The notes below the pieces were generated by a model that did no database searches, had not been told where the DNA came from, and worked only from the letters and a program-made list of their open reading frames with translations. From Bacteroidales bacterium (GTDB lineage Bacteria > Bacteroidota > Bacteroidia > Bacteroidales > WCHB1-69), in contig JAISTU010000064.1 in the NCBI GenBank assembly GCA_031272415.1, positions 1 to 20,893 on the forward strand: a stretch of DNA of 20,893 nt, read 5' to 3'. Shown piece by piece: positions 13,521 through 20,700 of this stretch (the stretch's first letter is position 1; each line of letters starts with the position of its first letter). A program made the position numbers and the translations under genes.

Positions 13521-13757
13521 ATGTCAAGAATTTGTGCAATCACAGGAAAATGTGCCATCAGAGGCAACAATGTTTCGCATTCTAATGTAAAAACCAAAAG
13601 GAGATTTTATCCGAATTTGCAGGAGAAGAAATTTTTTATACCTGAACTTAACGAGTGGGTTGTTTTGAAAGTTTCTGCAAAAGGAATAAAACATATCAAT
13701 AAGAAAGGCGTACTTAAATGCCTGATGGATTCTTATAAAAAAGGAATTATTGGTTAG
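13521..13757 (+). CDS. rpmB: 50S ribosomal protein L28
   Basis: The protein is 78 residues, full length for Bacteroidota L28. The signature is the N terminus MSRICAITGKCAIRGNNVSHSN followed by VKTKRRFYPNL and KFFIPELNEWVVLKVSAKGI. It binds 23S rRNA in the large subunit. In this phylum rpmB is usually followed directly by rpmG (L33) and a small DUF4295 gene; here neither is present and a terminator follows. The gene has its own consensus promoter and is flanked by a pseudogene and a convergent glycosyltransferase gene. Confidence 0.96.
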   Translation: MSRICAITGKCAIRGNNVSHSNVKTKRRFYPNLQEKKFFIPELNEWVVLKVSAKGIKHINKKGVLKCLMDSYKKGIIG

Positions 13758-13827
13758 AAGGGCGAATAATTGAATTTAAAAGTTTTTGCGAAAAAAATTA
13801 AAAATTTTGTAAATTGTTTCTATCATT

Positions 13828-13899
13828 GAGGGGAACTCTCCCCTCGTAATGTTTCATTTTGTCAGGCACCACTTTATGTGGTGTCTGATTATTTTTTTT
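13828..13899 (+). terminator. Tandem hairpins ending rpmB
   Basis: Hairpin 1 (13828-13845) has a 7-bp stem, GAGGGGA and TCCCCTC. Hairpin 2 (13863-13887) has a 10-bp stem, CAGGCACCAC and GTGGTGTCTG, with one G-T pair, followed by ATTATTTTTTTT. The second is a textbook rho-independent terminator for rpmB. The convergent gene ends at 13908, so the stems may also act on its transcript, although no T-run follows on that strand. Confidence 0.8.
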
Positions 13900-13907
13900 A
13901 CTGTTTT

Positions 13908-14888
13908 TTAGTATTGGTTGATTAAGTTTATAACTTGCTGATAATCAATATTATACATGCACTTAAAATGTTTTTTGGGGCAAGCAGAAAAGCCTAATTT
14001 AGAACAGGGTCTGCATTTTAAATTTTTCACTTCTGCAATAAAAGAGAAAATTTCTTTGCCGTTGGGAAAATAAGGTGTCATGCCAAAATCGGCTGTGGTA
14101 TTTCCCCAAAGGCTGATAATGGGTTTGTTGAGTGCGGCTGCAATGTGCATCAATCCCGTGTCGCCACTGAGCAACAAATCTGAATATTTAATGCAAGCGG
14201 CGGACTGCGGAATGGTTAATTTTCCGCATAAGTTAAATATTTGATTATCAATAGATTGAGATAATATTTTTGCATTTTCCATACAATCATTGCCTCCCAA
14301 AAGAACAATCGGTTTATGAATTTGAGAACAAATAAACTGCAATTTATCTAATGGAATTTGCTTTGTAAAATGTTTACTGCCCATTGCAATTGCCACAAAA
14401 TGAGATAATTGCAATTGTTTAATGGGTTGTTCAGCCTCGTCTGATAGAAAAAAATCCAAGCCTTTGCCGTCATTTTTAATTTTCTGTGGCAAAATAGCAG
14501 TTGTATCCAAATATCGGTCTACAACATGTGTTTTTGGCAATAAATTGAGTTTCAAATTGACCAAAAGCCACTTTTTTACATTCAATTTGTGCAAATGTTG
14601 AACAGGAACTTTTAATTTTCTACACAATTTTAAAGAGCGATAATTATGCTGTAAATCAATAATATAATCAAATTTTTCGGCTTTTAAAAGCGTCAGTAAT
14701 TTTTTATCTGCAGGTTTAAAAGTATGAATTTTTGTCAGATAAGGATTGTTGGTTAAAATTTCTGCATATTCTTTTTTGAGCAAATAATGCAGTTGAGCGT
14801 CAGGGATTTGCGTTTTTATGCAGCGTATTGCATTTGTTGTAAGCACAATATCGCCGATGCTACTCAATCGTATAATCAAAATTTTCAT
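13908..14888 (-). CDS. Glycosyltransferase family 9 (ADP-heptose:LPS heptosyltransferase-like)
   Basis: The protein is 326 residues, cytoplasmic or peripheral. The GT9 opening MKILIIRLSSIGDIVLTTNAIRCIK is clear. In the C-terminal half LLLSGDTGLMHIAAALNKPIISLWGNT is the family's nucleotide-sugar binding signature (DTGxMHxAAA, then LWGxT). It would transfer heptose or a related sugar to the lipid A-core region of LPS on the inner face of the membrane. A Cys-rich stretch near the end (LKCRPCSKLGFSACPKKHFKCM) matches the KCxPCS, CPKxHFxCM block frequent in Bacteroidota members. It starts 9 bases after the PorT-like gene, so the two are co-transcribed. Whether heptose is the real donor sugar is not shown. 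Confidence 0.92.
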   Translation of the reverse strand: MKILIIRLSSIGDIVLTTNAIRCIKTQIPDAQLHYLLKKEYAEILTNNPYLTKIHTFKPADKKLLTLLKAEKFDYIIDLQHNYRSLKLCRKLKVPVQHLHKLNVKKWLLVNLKLNLLPKTHVVDRYLDTTAILPQKIKNDGKGLDFFLSDEAEQPIKQLQLSHFVAIAMGSKHFTKQIPLDKLQFICSQIHKPIVLLGGNDCMENAKILSQSIDNQIFNLCGKLTIPQSAACIKYSDLLLSGDTGLMHIAAALNKPIISLWGNTTADFGMTPYFPNGKEIFSFIAEVKNLKCRPCSKLGFSACPKKHFKCMYNIDYQQVINLINQY

Positions 14889-14897
14889 TGCAGAATA

Positions 14898-15671
14898 TCA
14901 ATAATAATATCGCCTGTCTTCCGGTTTTTTACGTTCAATTTTTGAATTATCCTTTTTTTCATTGAACATATAAACCAAATAGAGACACAAACTATTGTGC
15001 CGTTGTTGCCTTTTTTCATCGGACTGATTGCCTGTGAGGGTCGCCCAATAGCCGTTAATTTGAGGAAAATAACGCTCCCTTATGGCAGGAATTGAGTATT
15101 CATATCGAAATCCGATTTTTAATTGCTGCCAAATTCTGACCCGAATATCAAGCAAAAATTCAAGCCCATTTTTGGCGATAGTTGGCACAGTATCAGTGTA
15201 ATTAGTCCTTTCAACATCCACCTCAATTTCTTTGAGACGCACCAAACGGCTGTAACTGAGCCCCACACCAATAGAAAATCGATTTAAATATGTGTAGGAA
15301 AACATTATCGGAACGGACACATAATCAGTGAATAAATGGTATCTGAATTTGACACCATAAAGCGAAAGTGAGGTGTCTTTTTTGTATTGGTCAGCATTTT
15401 TTTCTCTTGCACCACGCTGATTATACAATATTTCCATGCTCAATCCGAAAGGTTTGGTTTCAGAATTTCTTTTAAAATTAAAATTCCACATAACCCCTGC
15501 GCCTGCATGAACGCCCACTTTTTTAAACCCTATTACTCTATCGCCATCAACTTGCGTCAAATTCGCCCCTGCAATCAACTCTCCTTTAAATATTTGCGCT
15601 GATAGGGTGTTCATTCCAAAAATACATAAACAACTGATTATCAATGCAAAATAATGTTTATTTATTACCAT
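14898..15671 (-). CDS. PorT-like outer-membrane beta-barrel protein
   Basis: From this start the protein is 257 residues. The signal peptide MVINKHYFALIISCLCIFGMNTLSA|Q is followed by GELIAGANLTQVDGDRVIGFKKVGVHAGAGV, the N-terminal pattern (G-x-N-x-S/T-Q-V-D-G-D) of small PorT/OMP_b-brl proteins. Amphipathic strands follow (SMEILYNQRGA, KFRYHLFTDYVSVPIMFSY, FSIGVGLSYSRLV, LKIGFRYEYSIP, LCLYLVYMF), then a charged tail ending in RRYYY. An ATG 21 bases further upstream (15692) would add MKNKHQI, but it begins only 6 bases after the -7 box at 15699-15706, so the second ATG is preferred. Tentatively an envelope protein; PorT itself belongs to T9SS, but many paralogues exist and this one should not be equated with it. 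Confidence 0.78.
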   Translation of the reverse strand: MVINKHYFALIISCLCIFGMNTLSAQIFKGELIAGANLTQVDGDRVIGFKKVGVHAGAGVMWNFNFKRNSETKPFGLSMEILYNQRGAREKNADQYKKDTSLSLYGVKFRYHLFTDYVSVPIMFSYTYLNRFSIGVGLSYSRLVRLKEIEVDVERTNYTDTVPTIAKNGLEFLLDIRVRIWQQLKIGFRYEYSIPAIRERYFPQINGYWATLTGNQSDEKRQQRHNSLCLYLVYMFNEKKDNSKIERKKPEDRRYYY

Positions 15672-15698
15672 AATTTGATGTTTATTTTTCATATTTTA

Positions 15699-15706
15699 CA
15701 AAAATA
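15699..15706 (-). promoter_or_regulatory. -7 promoter box TATTTTTG for the PorT-like/GT9 operon
   Basis: Minus-strand context GGTGTATTTTTGTAAAAT, with TTTTTAATTTTTAATTG upstream as at 10890-10912. The position argues for the ATG at 15671 over the one at 15692. Confidence 0.5.
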
Positions 15707-15745
15707 CACCTTTTCTTCAATTAAAAATTAAAAACGTTTTTTTTT

Positions 15746-15807
15746 AGAGTGTAGATTTACGATTTTAGTTTTTTTTTTGCATTTTGGAATAAAAACGTTC
15801 TAAAATC
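15746..15807 (-). repeat. R1 dispersed repeat, copy f
   Basis: AGAGTGTAGA, a longer T-rich middle, TGCATTTTGGAAT and AAAAACGTTCTAAAAT. REP copy 2 lies on its distal side and the PorT-like promoter on its proximal side, reproducing the order seen at 784-954. Confidence 0.7.
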
Positions 15808-15831
15808 TGTACCTCACCACTCCGCCACGTC

Positions 15832-15852
15832 ATTGCGGGCTTGCCCCGCAAT
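15832..15852. repeat. REP-type palindrome (copy 2)
   Basis: ATTGCGGG and CCCGCAAT around CTTGC, the inverted equivalent of 784-804. In the orientation of copy 1 both read GGGGATTGCGGGGCRAG and continue with CCCGCAATGACG. Confidence 0.75.
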
Positions 15853-15853
15853 C

Positions 15854-15955
15854 CCCTTGTCTGAACCACGATATTTGCAAAATTTACATGATTAGCATGA
15901 TTATAATAATCATATAAATCATTCAAATCATTCAAAATCAAAGTTCAGACAAGGG
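15854..15955. repeat. 102-bp element with perfect 13-bp terminal inverted repeats
   Basis: CCCTTGTCTGAAC (15854-15866) and GTTCAGACAAGGG (15943-15955) are exact inverted repeats. The interior is AT-rich with ATCATT-type units and a perfect inner palindrome, ATGATTAT-A-ATAATCAT (15897-15913). A degenerate half copy ending GTTCTGACAA is at 10744-10800. No coding capacity; a non-autonomous dispersed repeat is likely. Confidence 0.65.
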
Positions 15956-15961
15956 TGGTGC

Positions 15962-16018
15962 GAAAATGCAAAAAAAAATAATTCTCCATTCTCAATTCTC
16001 CAATTCTCAATTAAAAAA
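15962..16018 (+). repeat. Partial R1 copy g with CAATTCTC units
   Basis: AAAATGC plus an A-tract, then ATTCTCCATTCTCAATTCTCC-type units and a final TTAAAAAATA. It abuts and slightly overlaps the 3' end of ddl. The same order (AAAATGC, A-tract, CAATTCTC units) is found at 10834-10880. Confidence 0.5.
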
Positions 16019-16991
16019 TATTTTCTATCAATTCTGTGCATAAATCGCTGAAACTGATGTTGTTAAATGCTAATTGTTTAGGAATTATGCTTTCATTGGT
16101 CTGTCCGGGAATGGTATTGATTTCAATAAAATACAAATTCTGTTCATTGAAAATATAGTCAATGCGAACAATGCCTTTGCAGCCTAAATTTTCATAAATT
16201 TTCGTAGAATAATCGGCACATAATGTTGCCACTTTGTCCGGTATTTGGGCAGGTGTAATCTCTTCTGCCAAAGCAGGATTATATTTTGCCTCAAAATCAA
16301 AAAACTCATTTTTGCTCACAATTTCCGTAATTCCCAGCACTTTGATTTGATTTTTAATTTTCACAATGCCACAAGTGATTTCTCTGCCTTGTATAAATTT
16401 TTCTATAAGTACTTGATTATCAAATTGAAATGCTTTTTTTATGGCGACTTGTAATTCCGATTCTGTTTTCACCTTTGACATGCCTACACTTGAGCCTGAA
16501 TTGGCAGGTTTTACAAAACAAGGCAAAGAAGTGATGTTAAGTATTTGATTTTCAGAATATTGTGAAGTTTTAAACAAATGTACGGATGGGGCAATTGGGA
16601 TGCCGTAAGAGGCAACAATTCTATTGCAGTAATTTTTGTTAAAAGTCAAAGCAGAAACCAACACATCGCAGCCTGTATAAGGAATGGAAAGCATCTCAAA
16701 ATAGCCCTGTAATTTGCCGTCCTCACCCGGATTGCCGTGTATGGCGATAAAAACAGCATCAAAATGTATTTTATCCCCCTGAATGTGCAATGAAAAATCA
16801 TTCTTATCTATTTGATAGACAACATTTTGACTATCTTTGTAAGTCCAATTGCTTCCCTTTAGCAAAATAACATAAACCTCATACAATTGTTTGTCCAATT
16901 GATGTGCAATATTATCTGCACTTTTGAGTGAAATTTCATACTCACCTGAATTTCCGCCTGTTACAACTGCAATTTTTTTCTTTTTTATCAT
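16011..16991 (-). CDS. ddl: D-alanine--D-alanine ligase
   Basis: This 326-residue ATP-grasp enzyme makes D-Ala-D-Ala for peptidoglycan in the cytoplasm. The N-terminal domain has TGGNSGEYEISLKSA (E17/E19 region) and IHGNPGEDG. The central domain has the ATP-binding KPANSGSSVGMSKV (161-174), the YNPA loop (237-240) and EEITPAQ. The C-terminal domain has RIDYIF (277-282; D278) and the metal-binding FIEINTIPG (288-296; N292). Length is normal. The start is 21 bases after the stop of the TPR gene, so ddl is the last gene of a probable four-gene operon (thiolase, kinase, TPR, ddl), away from the mur/fts cluster where many bacteria keep it. Confidence 0.96.
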   Translation of the reverse strand: MIKKKKIAVVTGGNSGEYEISLKSADNIAHQLDKQLYEVYVILLKGSNWTYKDSQNVVYQIDKNDFSLHIQGDKIHFDAVFIAIHGNPGEDGKLQGYFEMLSIPYTGCDVLVSALTFNKNYCNRIVASYGIPIAPSVHLFKTSQYSENQILNITSLPCFVKPANSGSSVGMSKVKTESELQVAIKKAFQFDNQVLIEKFIQGREITCGIVKIKNQIKVLGITEIVSKNEFFDFEAKYNPALAEEITPAQIPDKVATLCADYSTKIYENLGCKGIVRIDYIFNEQNLYFIEINTIPGQTNESIIPKQLAFNNISFSDLCTELIENIF

Positions 16992-17012
16992 TTTGTAAAT
17001 AAATATTCTTTT

Positions 17013-18755
17013 TTAAAATGGAACAATATCAAAATCTTTTTCCAACATTTGGTTCAATTTAAAATAATTTTTTAACATAGTTTTTTTGTCATCGTTGAAG
17101 AGCAAAGGCATATTAGCAATAAGGTCATCAACGGCATGGGTGCTTATAACATATTCTAAATCAACTACTCCAATAATTGTTTCCCAAAAATGAGACGCAT
17201 ATTCGGGACTGTTTTGATACGCTTTTTGGTACAAATATCTTGCTTCTTCGTAATTTTTTGCCAAAAAATAGTATGCCGCCGCCCTGAAAATAAAATAATC
17301 CAGCGAAAGTGGAAACGGTTCTGCCTTTAGACGTCCTGCTGCCTCATTCTTTTCGATAGCATTTGCCAAAATATCAGCCACTCTATCATATTGTTCTTGC
17401 CGTGCATAGCATTCTGCTAAACGTATAACAGGTCGCATGTCCATATATTGGTCTACAAGTGTCATACATGCCTCCAAAGTATCAATTGCCTCATCATAAT
17501 CCTCCAACTCTAAAAGGCAATCAGCCCTGAGCAACATAAATTCAAAAGTTTTCATGATAGATTTTCCAAGTCCTAATATAACTCCCGAATTGAGACAATC
17601 CAATGCCTGCTCATAATTGTTATCATCCATACAAATATTGGCAAAAACCCAATACCCTAAAACCGTTTCACGCTCCCGCAATGCCAAATGAATGTACTGA
17701 TAACTCTCTTTTATATTCTTTTTTATTCTCAAAGCGTAATAGGCTAATCGAACCAAAGGAGAAGTAGCAGTTATGTCTTTTTTATCGCATAGAGATAATT
17801 TTTCTTTGCAAGCAGCAAGGGCTTTTTGAGGATAACCGCCTAAATAATAAGATAGTGCTAATGAGTCTAACATCAATGCAACACCGATTTCATTGGTAAT
17901 TGCGACCGCATTTTGCAAAGCCTCTATTGCTTTTTCATAATCAGTAGGAGGATAAATGAGATATGATCTGCCCAACATTTCCCATGCGTATTCGATACAA
18001 GGATTTTTTTGCAAAAAATATTCCAAAAAATCGCGGTAATATTGGGTATGTTGTGCTTCTTTTGCCTTAATTTCCAATATGCTATTTACGTCCAAAAAAG
18101 TTTCACACATACTGCCGTCTAAAAAATGATTACAATATTGTACTACTTCTTCTTGATAATAGATTTTTGGAGGAGTATTTTTTAAACAATGTATTTCCGA
18201 TATAATATTGAAATAAACCTCATCATAGTTGCCTCCTCTTGTATAGTCGTTAGCATAAAACTTTGCAATTGAGAGAGCCTCATCCAAATGGTCGCTGGCG
18301 ATAAATGCCTCAAAATATGCACATATAAATATATATTCAAACTCCTCCTGATAATTGGACAACTCTTCTTTTAATCGAAAGTCATTTAAATCAATATCTT
18401 TTATTTTGTGATAAATCTCCTCTTTACTAAGCATATACAATTTGCTATGTGCCAATATATCATACACTTTCAACAAAATGGAGTCTTTATAATATTGAAG
18501 ACTTATGTTGCAAACCCATATTATTTCTAACCATGTTTGCGTTTCATAAAAAGAATTGAGCAAATCAATAATAGACTCTAAATCTACTTTGGCAATATTT
18601 CCACTGCGAAGATTATTTTCTACTTGCAGTAAATATTGTTCTCGCCATTTTTCCTCCTCTTCGTTTGCATTTATTTCATCATCATCTGAGTCATCATCAT
18701 TGTCATAATTATTGTATAATGCATCAAACAAATCATCTTCGTCGTCTTCAAACAT
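17013..18755 (-). CDS. Tetratricopeptide-repeat protein with acidic N terminus
   Basis: The protein is 580 residues with no signal peptide, so probably cytoplasmic. The first ~38 residues are strongly acidic (runs of Asp and Glu). The rest is helical with TPR-like units, clearest at AWEMLGRSYLIYPPTDYEKAIEAL, ADCLLELEDYDEAIDTL, IRLAECYARQEQYDRVADIL and AAAYYFLAKNYEEARYLYQKA. TPR arrays mediate protein-protein contacts. No catalytic domain is recognised. It lies between the kinase (gap 15 bases) and ddl (gap 21), so it is co-expressed with both. Similar acidic-N-terminus TPR proteins occur in Bacteroidota, without a known role to my knowledge. Confidence 0.85.
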   Translation of the reverse strand: MFEDDEDDLFDALYNNYDNDDDSDDDEINANEEEEKWREQYLLQVENNLRSGNIAKVDLESIIDLLNSFYETQTWLEIIWVCNISLQYYKDSILLKVYDILAHSKLYMLSKEEIYHKIKDIDLNDFRLKEELSNYQEEFEYIFICAYFEAFIASDHLDEALSIAKFYANDYTRGGNYDEVYFNIISEIHCLKNTPPKIYYQEEVVQYCNHFLDGSMCETFLDVNSILEIKAKEAQHTQYYRDFLEYFLQKNPCIEYAWEMLGRSYLIYPPTDYEKAIEALQNAVAITNEIGVALMLDSLALSYYLGGYPQKALAACKEKLSLCDKKDITATSPLVRLAYYALRIKKNIKESYQYIHLALRERETVLGYWVFANICMDDNNYEQALDCLNSGVILGLGKSIMKTFEFMLLRADCLLELEDYDEAIDTLEACMTLVDQYMDMRPVIRLAECYARQEQYDRVADILANAIEKNEAAGRLKAEPFPLSLDYFIFRAAAYYFLAKNYEEARYLYQKAYQNSPEYASHFWETIIGVVDLEYVISTHAVDDLIANMPLLFNDDKKTMLKNYFKLNQMLEKDFDIVPF

Positions 18756-18770
18756 TTTCTCCTGTTTTTT

Positions 18771-19334
18771 TTAGTTTATTTCTTTTAATTTCGGTATAAT
18801 TACCGTTTCAATTTTATGATATAAATCTTCTTTGGTGTCGTTGTTGGTAATTACAAAATCAGCCATTGAAATACATTGGCTTAAATTCTGTTTTGTAGGG
18901 TCTTGTGATGAAAATTCCACCGCTTCTGCCGCTAAAAATTGCTCAAAACTAACGTGGTCAGTCTCCGAATTACGCTCTACAATTCGCTTATATCTCAATT
19001 GTGGCAAAGCATCTACCGCCAAAAGCACAAAATTGTCTTTCTTTCTCAAAGAATCTACTTCACCAATGGAACGGATACTCTCTATGACTGCATTTTTTCC
19101 ACACCTTGCGGCTTGCTCAAAAAGACAATCTACAATATAAGAAGGCACATTGTTTTTTCGTAAATCATTGGCTACCAACACCATACTGTCTCTGTTAGCA
19201 GGTAAATTTCTTTTTTTTATCTCCTGCAATAAAAATTCTCTTACAGAATAATGTGTAAATCCTTTTTTTACCAAATATTCAACAATAGTGCCTTTTCCGG
19301 CGCCAATAGTGCCTGTAATTCCAACAACAAGCAT
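18771..19334 (-). CDS. P-loop nucleotide kinase-like protein (dephospho-CoA kinase / adenylate kinase-like fold)
   Basis: From this start the protein is 187 residues. It opens MLVVGITGTIGAGKGT, a Walker A P-loop of the nucleoside/nucleotide-kinase type, followed by HYSVREFLLQEIKKRNLPANRDSMVLVANDLR, then NAVIESIRSIGEVDSLRKK, then RYKRIVERNSETD with lid-type arginines, and MADFVITNN near the end. This pattern matches a poorly characterised AAA/kinase family present in diverse bacteria and archaea and sometimes labelled dephospho-CoA kinase-like. The true coaE is not excluded, but the DxD of CoaE is not evident. An ATG seven codons upstream (19355) overlaps the thiolase stop by 11 bases; the later ATG is preferred because it places the P-loop at the usual distance from the start. 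Next gene after 15 bases. Confidence 0.78.
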   Translation of the reverse strand: MLVVGITGTIGAGKGTIVEYLVKKGFTHYSVREFLLQEIKKRNLPANRDSMVLVANDLRKNNVPSYIVDCLFEQAARCGKNAVIESIRSIGEVDSLRKKDNFVLLAVDALPQLRYKRIVERNSETDHVSFEQFLAAEAVEFSSQDPTKQNLSQCISMADFVITNNDTKEDLYHKIETVIIPKLKEIN

Positions 19335-19344
19335 GCAACCGCTT

Positions 19345-20553
19345 TTATTGTACATTTTTAATTATCATCGCCGTACCCATACCGCCTCCGATACAAAGCG
19401 ACGCCAAGCCCCATTGTTTATGTTGAGCAATCAATTCATGTACAAGCGTTACCAAAATTCTATTGCCCGAAGCACCAATAGGATGCCCCAACGCAATCGC
19501 TCCACCGTTGATATTGGTATGCTCATCAATCCATTGACGACTGACTTGATGCTCTGCCATCAATTCGGTGATGACGCCTAACGATTGGGCAGCAAAAGCC
19601 TCATTGAGTTCAATCAATTCAATATCAGAGAGTTTCATATTGGCTTTTTGCAATACTTTTCTAATCGCCGGCACAGGACCTAAACCCATGTATGCAGGGT
19701 CAACTCCCGCCTGCGAAAAAGCAATAATTTCTGCCATCGGCTGCAAATTGAGTTCTTTGACCTTCTTTTCAGATGCCAACATCACAAAAGAAGCCCCGTC
19801 ATTAACGCCGGACGCATTGCCCGCAGTTACAGTACCGTCTTTTTGAAATGCAGGACGTAACCTTGCCATCAATTCAGGAGATGAAGAACGATTGGGATAT
19901 TCATCCTTATCCACAACAATTGTCTCTTTTTTCAAAACCACTTCCACAGGCACAATTTCGTTTTTAAATGCACCGCTGTCGACCGCATTGATGGCTTTTT
20001 TCTGCGATTGTAAAGAAAATTCATCTTGCATTTGTCGGGTTATATTATGTTTTTGAGCCACATTTTCAGCAGTAATACCCATGTGATAGTCATTAAAAGC
20101 GTCTGTTAATCCGTCACAAATCATGTGGTCTAATGCCGCAATATTGCCCATTTTGTTGCCTCCACGAATTTGACCGCCCATAACAAAACCTGCATTTGAC
20201 ATGGATTCTATACCTCCTGCAATCACAATTTGAGCCTCATCCAACATAATATCCGTACAGCCATTCATAACCGCCTTCATGCCACTGCCACAAACCATAT
20301 TGATACTGTAGGCAGGCACTTCGTAAGGAATGCCTCCTTTGACAGCCGCTTGTCTGATAATCCCTTGCTTTTGACCCGCAGACAATACATTGCCACCAAT
20401 CACTTCGTCAATACTTTCAGGTTTTACGCCCGTTGTTTCCAAAATATTTTTGATAACAAGCGCCCCTAATTCACCCGGATTGAGTGAAGACAAACTTCCC
20501 ATAAACTTCCCAATTGCAGTCCTTTTCGCTGCTACTATATATACTTTTTGCAT
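19345..20553 (-). CDS. atoB: Acetyl-CoA C-acetyltransferase (thiolase)
   Basis: The protein is 402 residues, normal for the family, and condenses two acetyl-CoA into acetoacetyl-CoA or does the reverse. It carries all thiolase signatures: nucleophile C88 in SINMVCGSGMKAV, ELNEAFAAQ, GGAIALGHPIGASG with H357, and C387 in LCIGGGMGTA. Biosynthetic versus degradative use cannot be decided from sequence, and no other fatty-acid or butyrate genes are nearby, so the symbol is only a family label. It is the first gene of the operon that continues with the kinase, TPR protein and ddl. A -7 box lies at 20607-20614, 53 bases before the ATG. Confidence 0.95.
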   Translation of the reverse strand: MQKVYIVAAKRTAIGKFMGSLSSLNPGELGALVIKNILETTGVKPESIDEVIGGNVLSAGQKQGIIRQAAVKGGIPYEVPAYSINMVCGSGMKAVMNGCTDIMLDEAQIVIAGGIESMSNAGFVMGGQIRGGNKMGNIAALDHMICDGLTDAFNDYHMGITAENVAQKHNITRQMQDEFSLQSQKKAINAVDSGAFKNEIVPVEVVLKKETIVVDKDEYPNRSSSPELMARLRPAFQKDGTVTAGNASGVNDGASFVMLASEKKVKELNLQPMAEIIAFSQAGVDPAYMGLGPVPAIRKVLQKANMKLSDIELIELNEAFAAQSLGVITELMAEHQVSRQWIDEHTNINGGAIALGHPIGASGNRILVTLVHELIAQHKQWGLASLCIGGGMGTAMIIKNVQ

Positions 20554-20606
20554 AAAATTTATATCTTTTTATTTATGTATACTTTTTTTTTATATCTTAC
20601 GATTTA

Positions 20607-20614
20607 CAAAAATA
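20607..20614 (-). promoter_or_regulatory. -7 promoter box TATTTTTG for the thiolase operon
   Basis: Minus-strand context TTTGTGTATTTTTGTAAAT, preceded by TTTTTATTTTTATTTGAAG and R1 copy h, the same arrangement as at 15699-15807. Confidence 0.5.
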
Positions 20615-20653
20615 CACAAATTCTTCAAATAAAAATAAAAAACCTTTTTTTTT

Positions 20654-20700
20654 CAGAGTGTAGAGATTTTTTGCATTTTGGGAGAAATTTGTTCTAAAAT
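20654..20700 (-). repeat. R1 dispersed repeat, copy h
   Basis: CAGAGTGTAGAGA, a short T-tract, TGCATTTTGGGAG and TTTGTTCTAAAAT. Its distal end touches the stop codon (20700-20702) of the next gene, so the repeat fills the space between that gene and the thiolase promoter. Confidence 0.7.

Larger units (their letters stand above)
15693..16010. other. Gene-free region between ddl and the PorT-like gene, packed with repeats
   Basis: It contains the PorT-like promoter (15699-15706), an AT-rich block, R1 copy f (15746-15807), REP copy 2 (15832-15852), the 13-bp inverted-repeat element (15854-15955) and a partial R1 with ATTCTCAATT units (15962-16018) running into the ddl stop codon. No gene seen. 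Confidence 0.75.
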
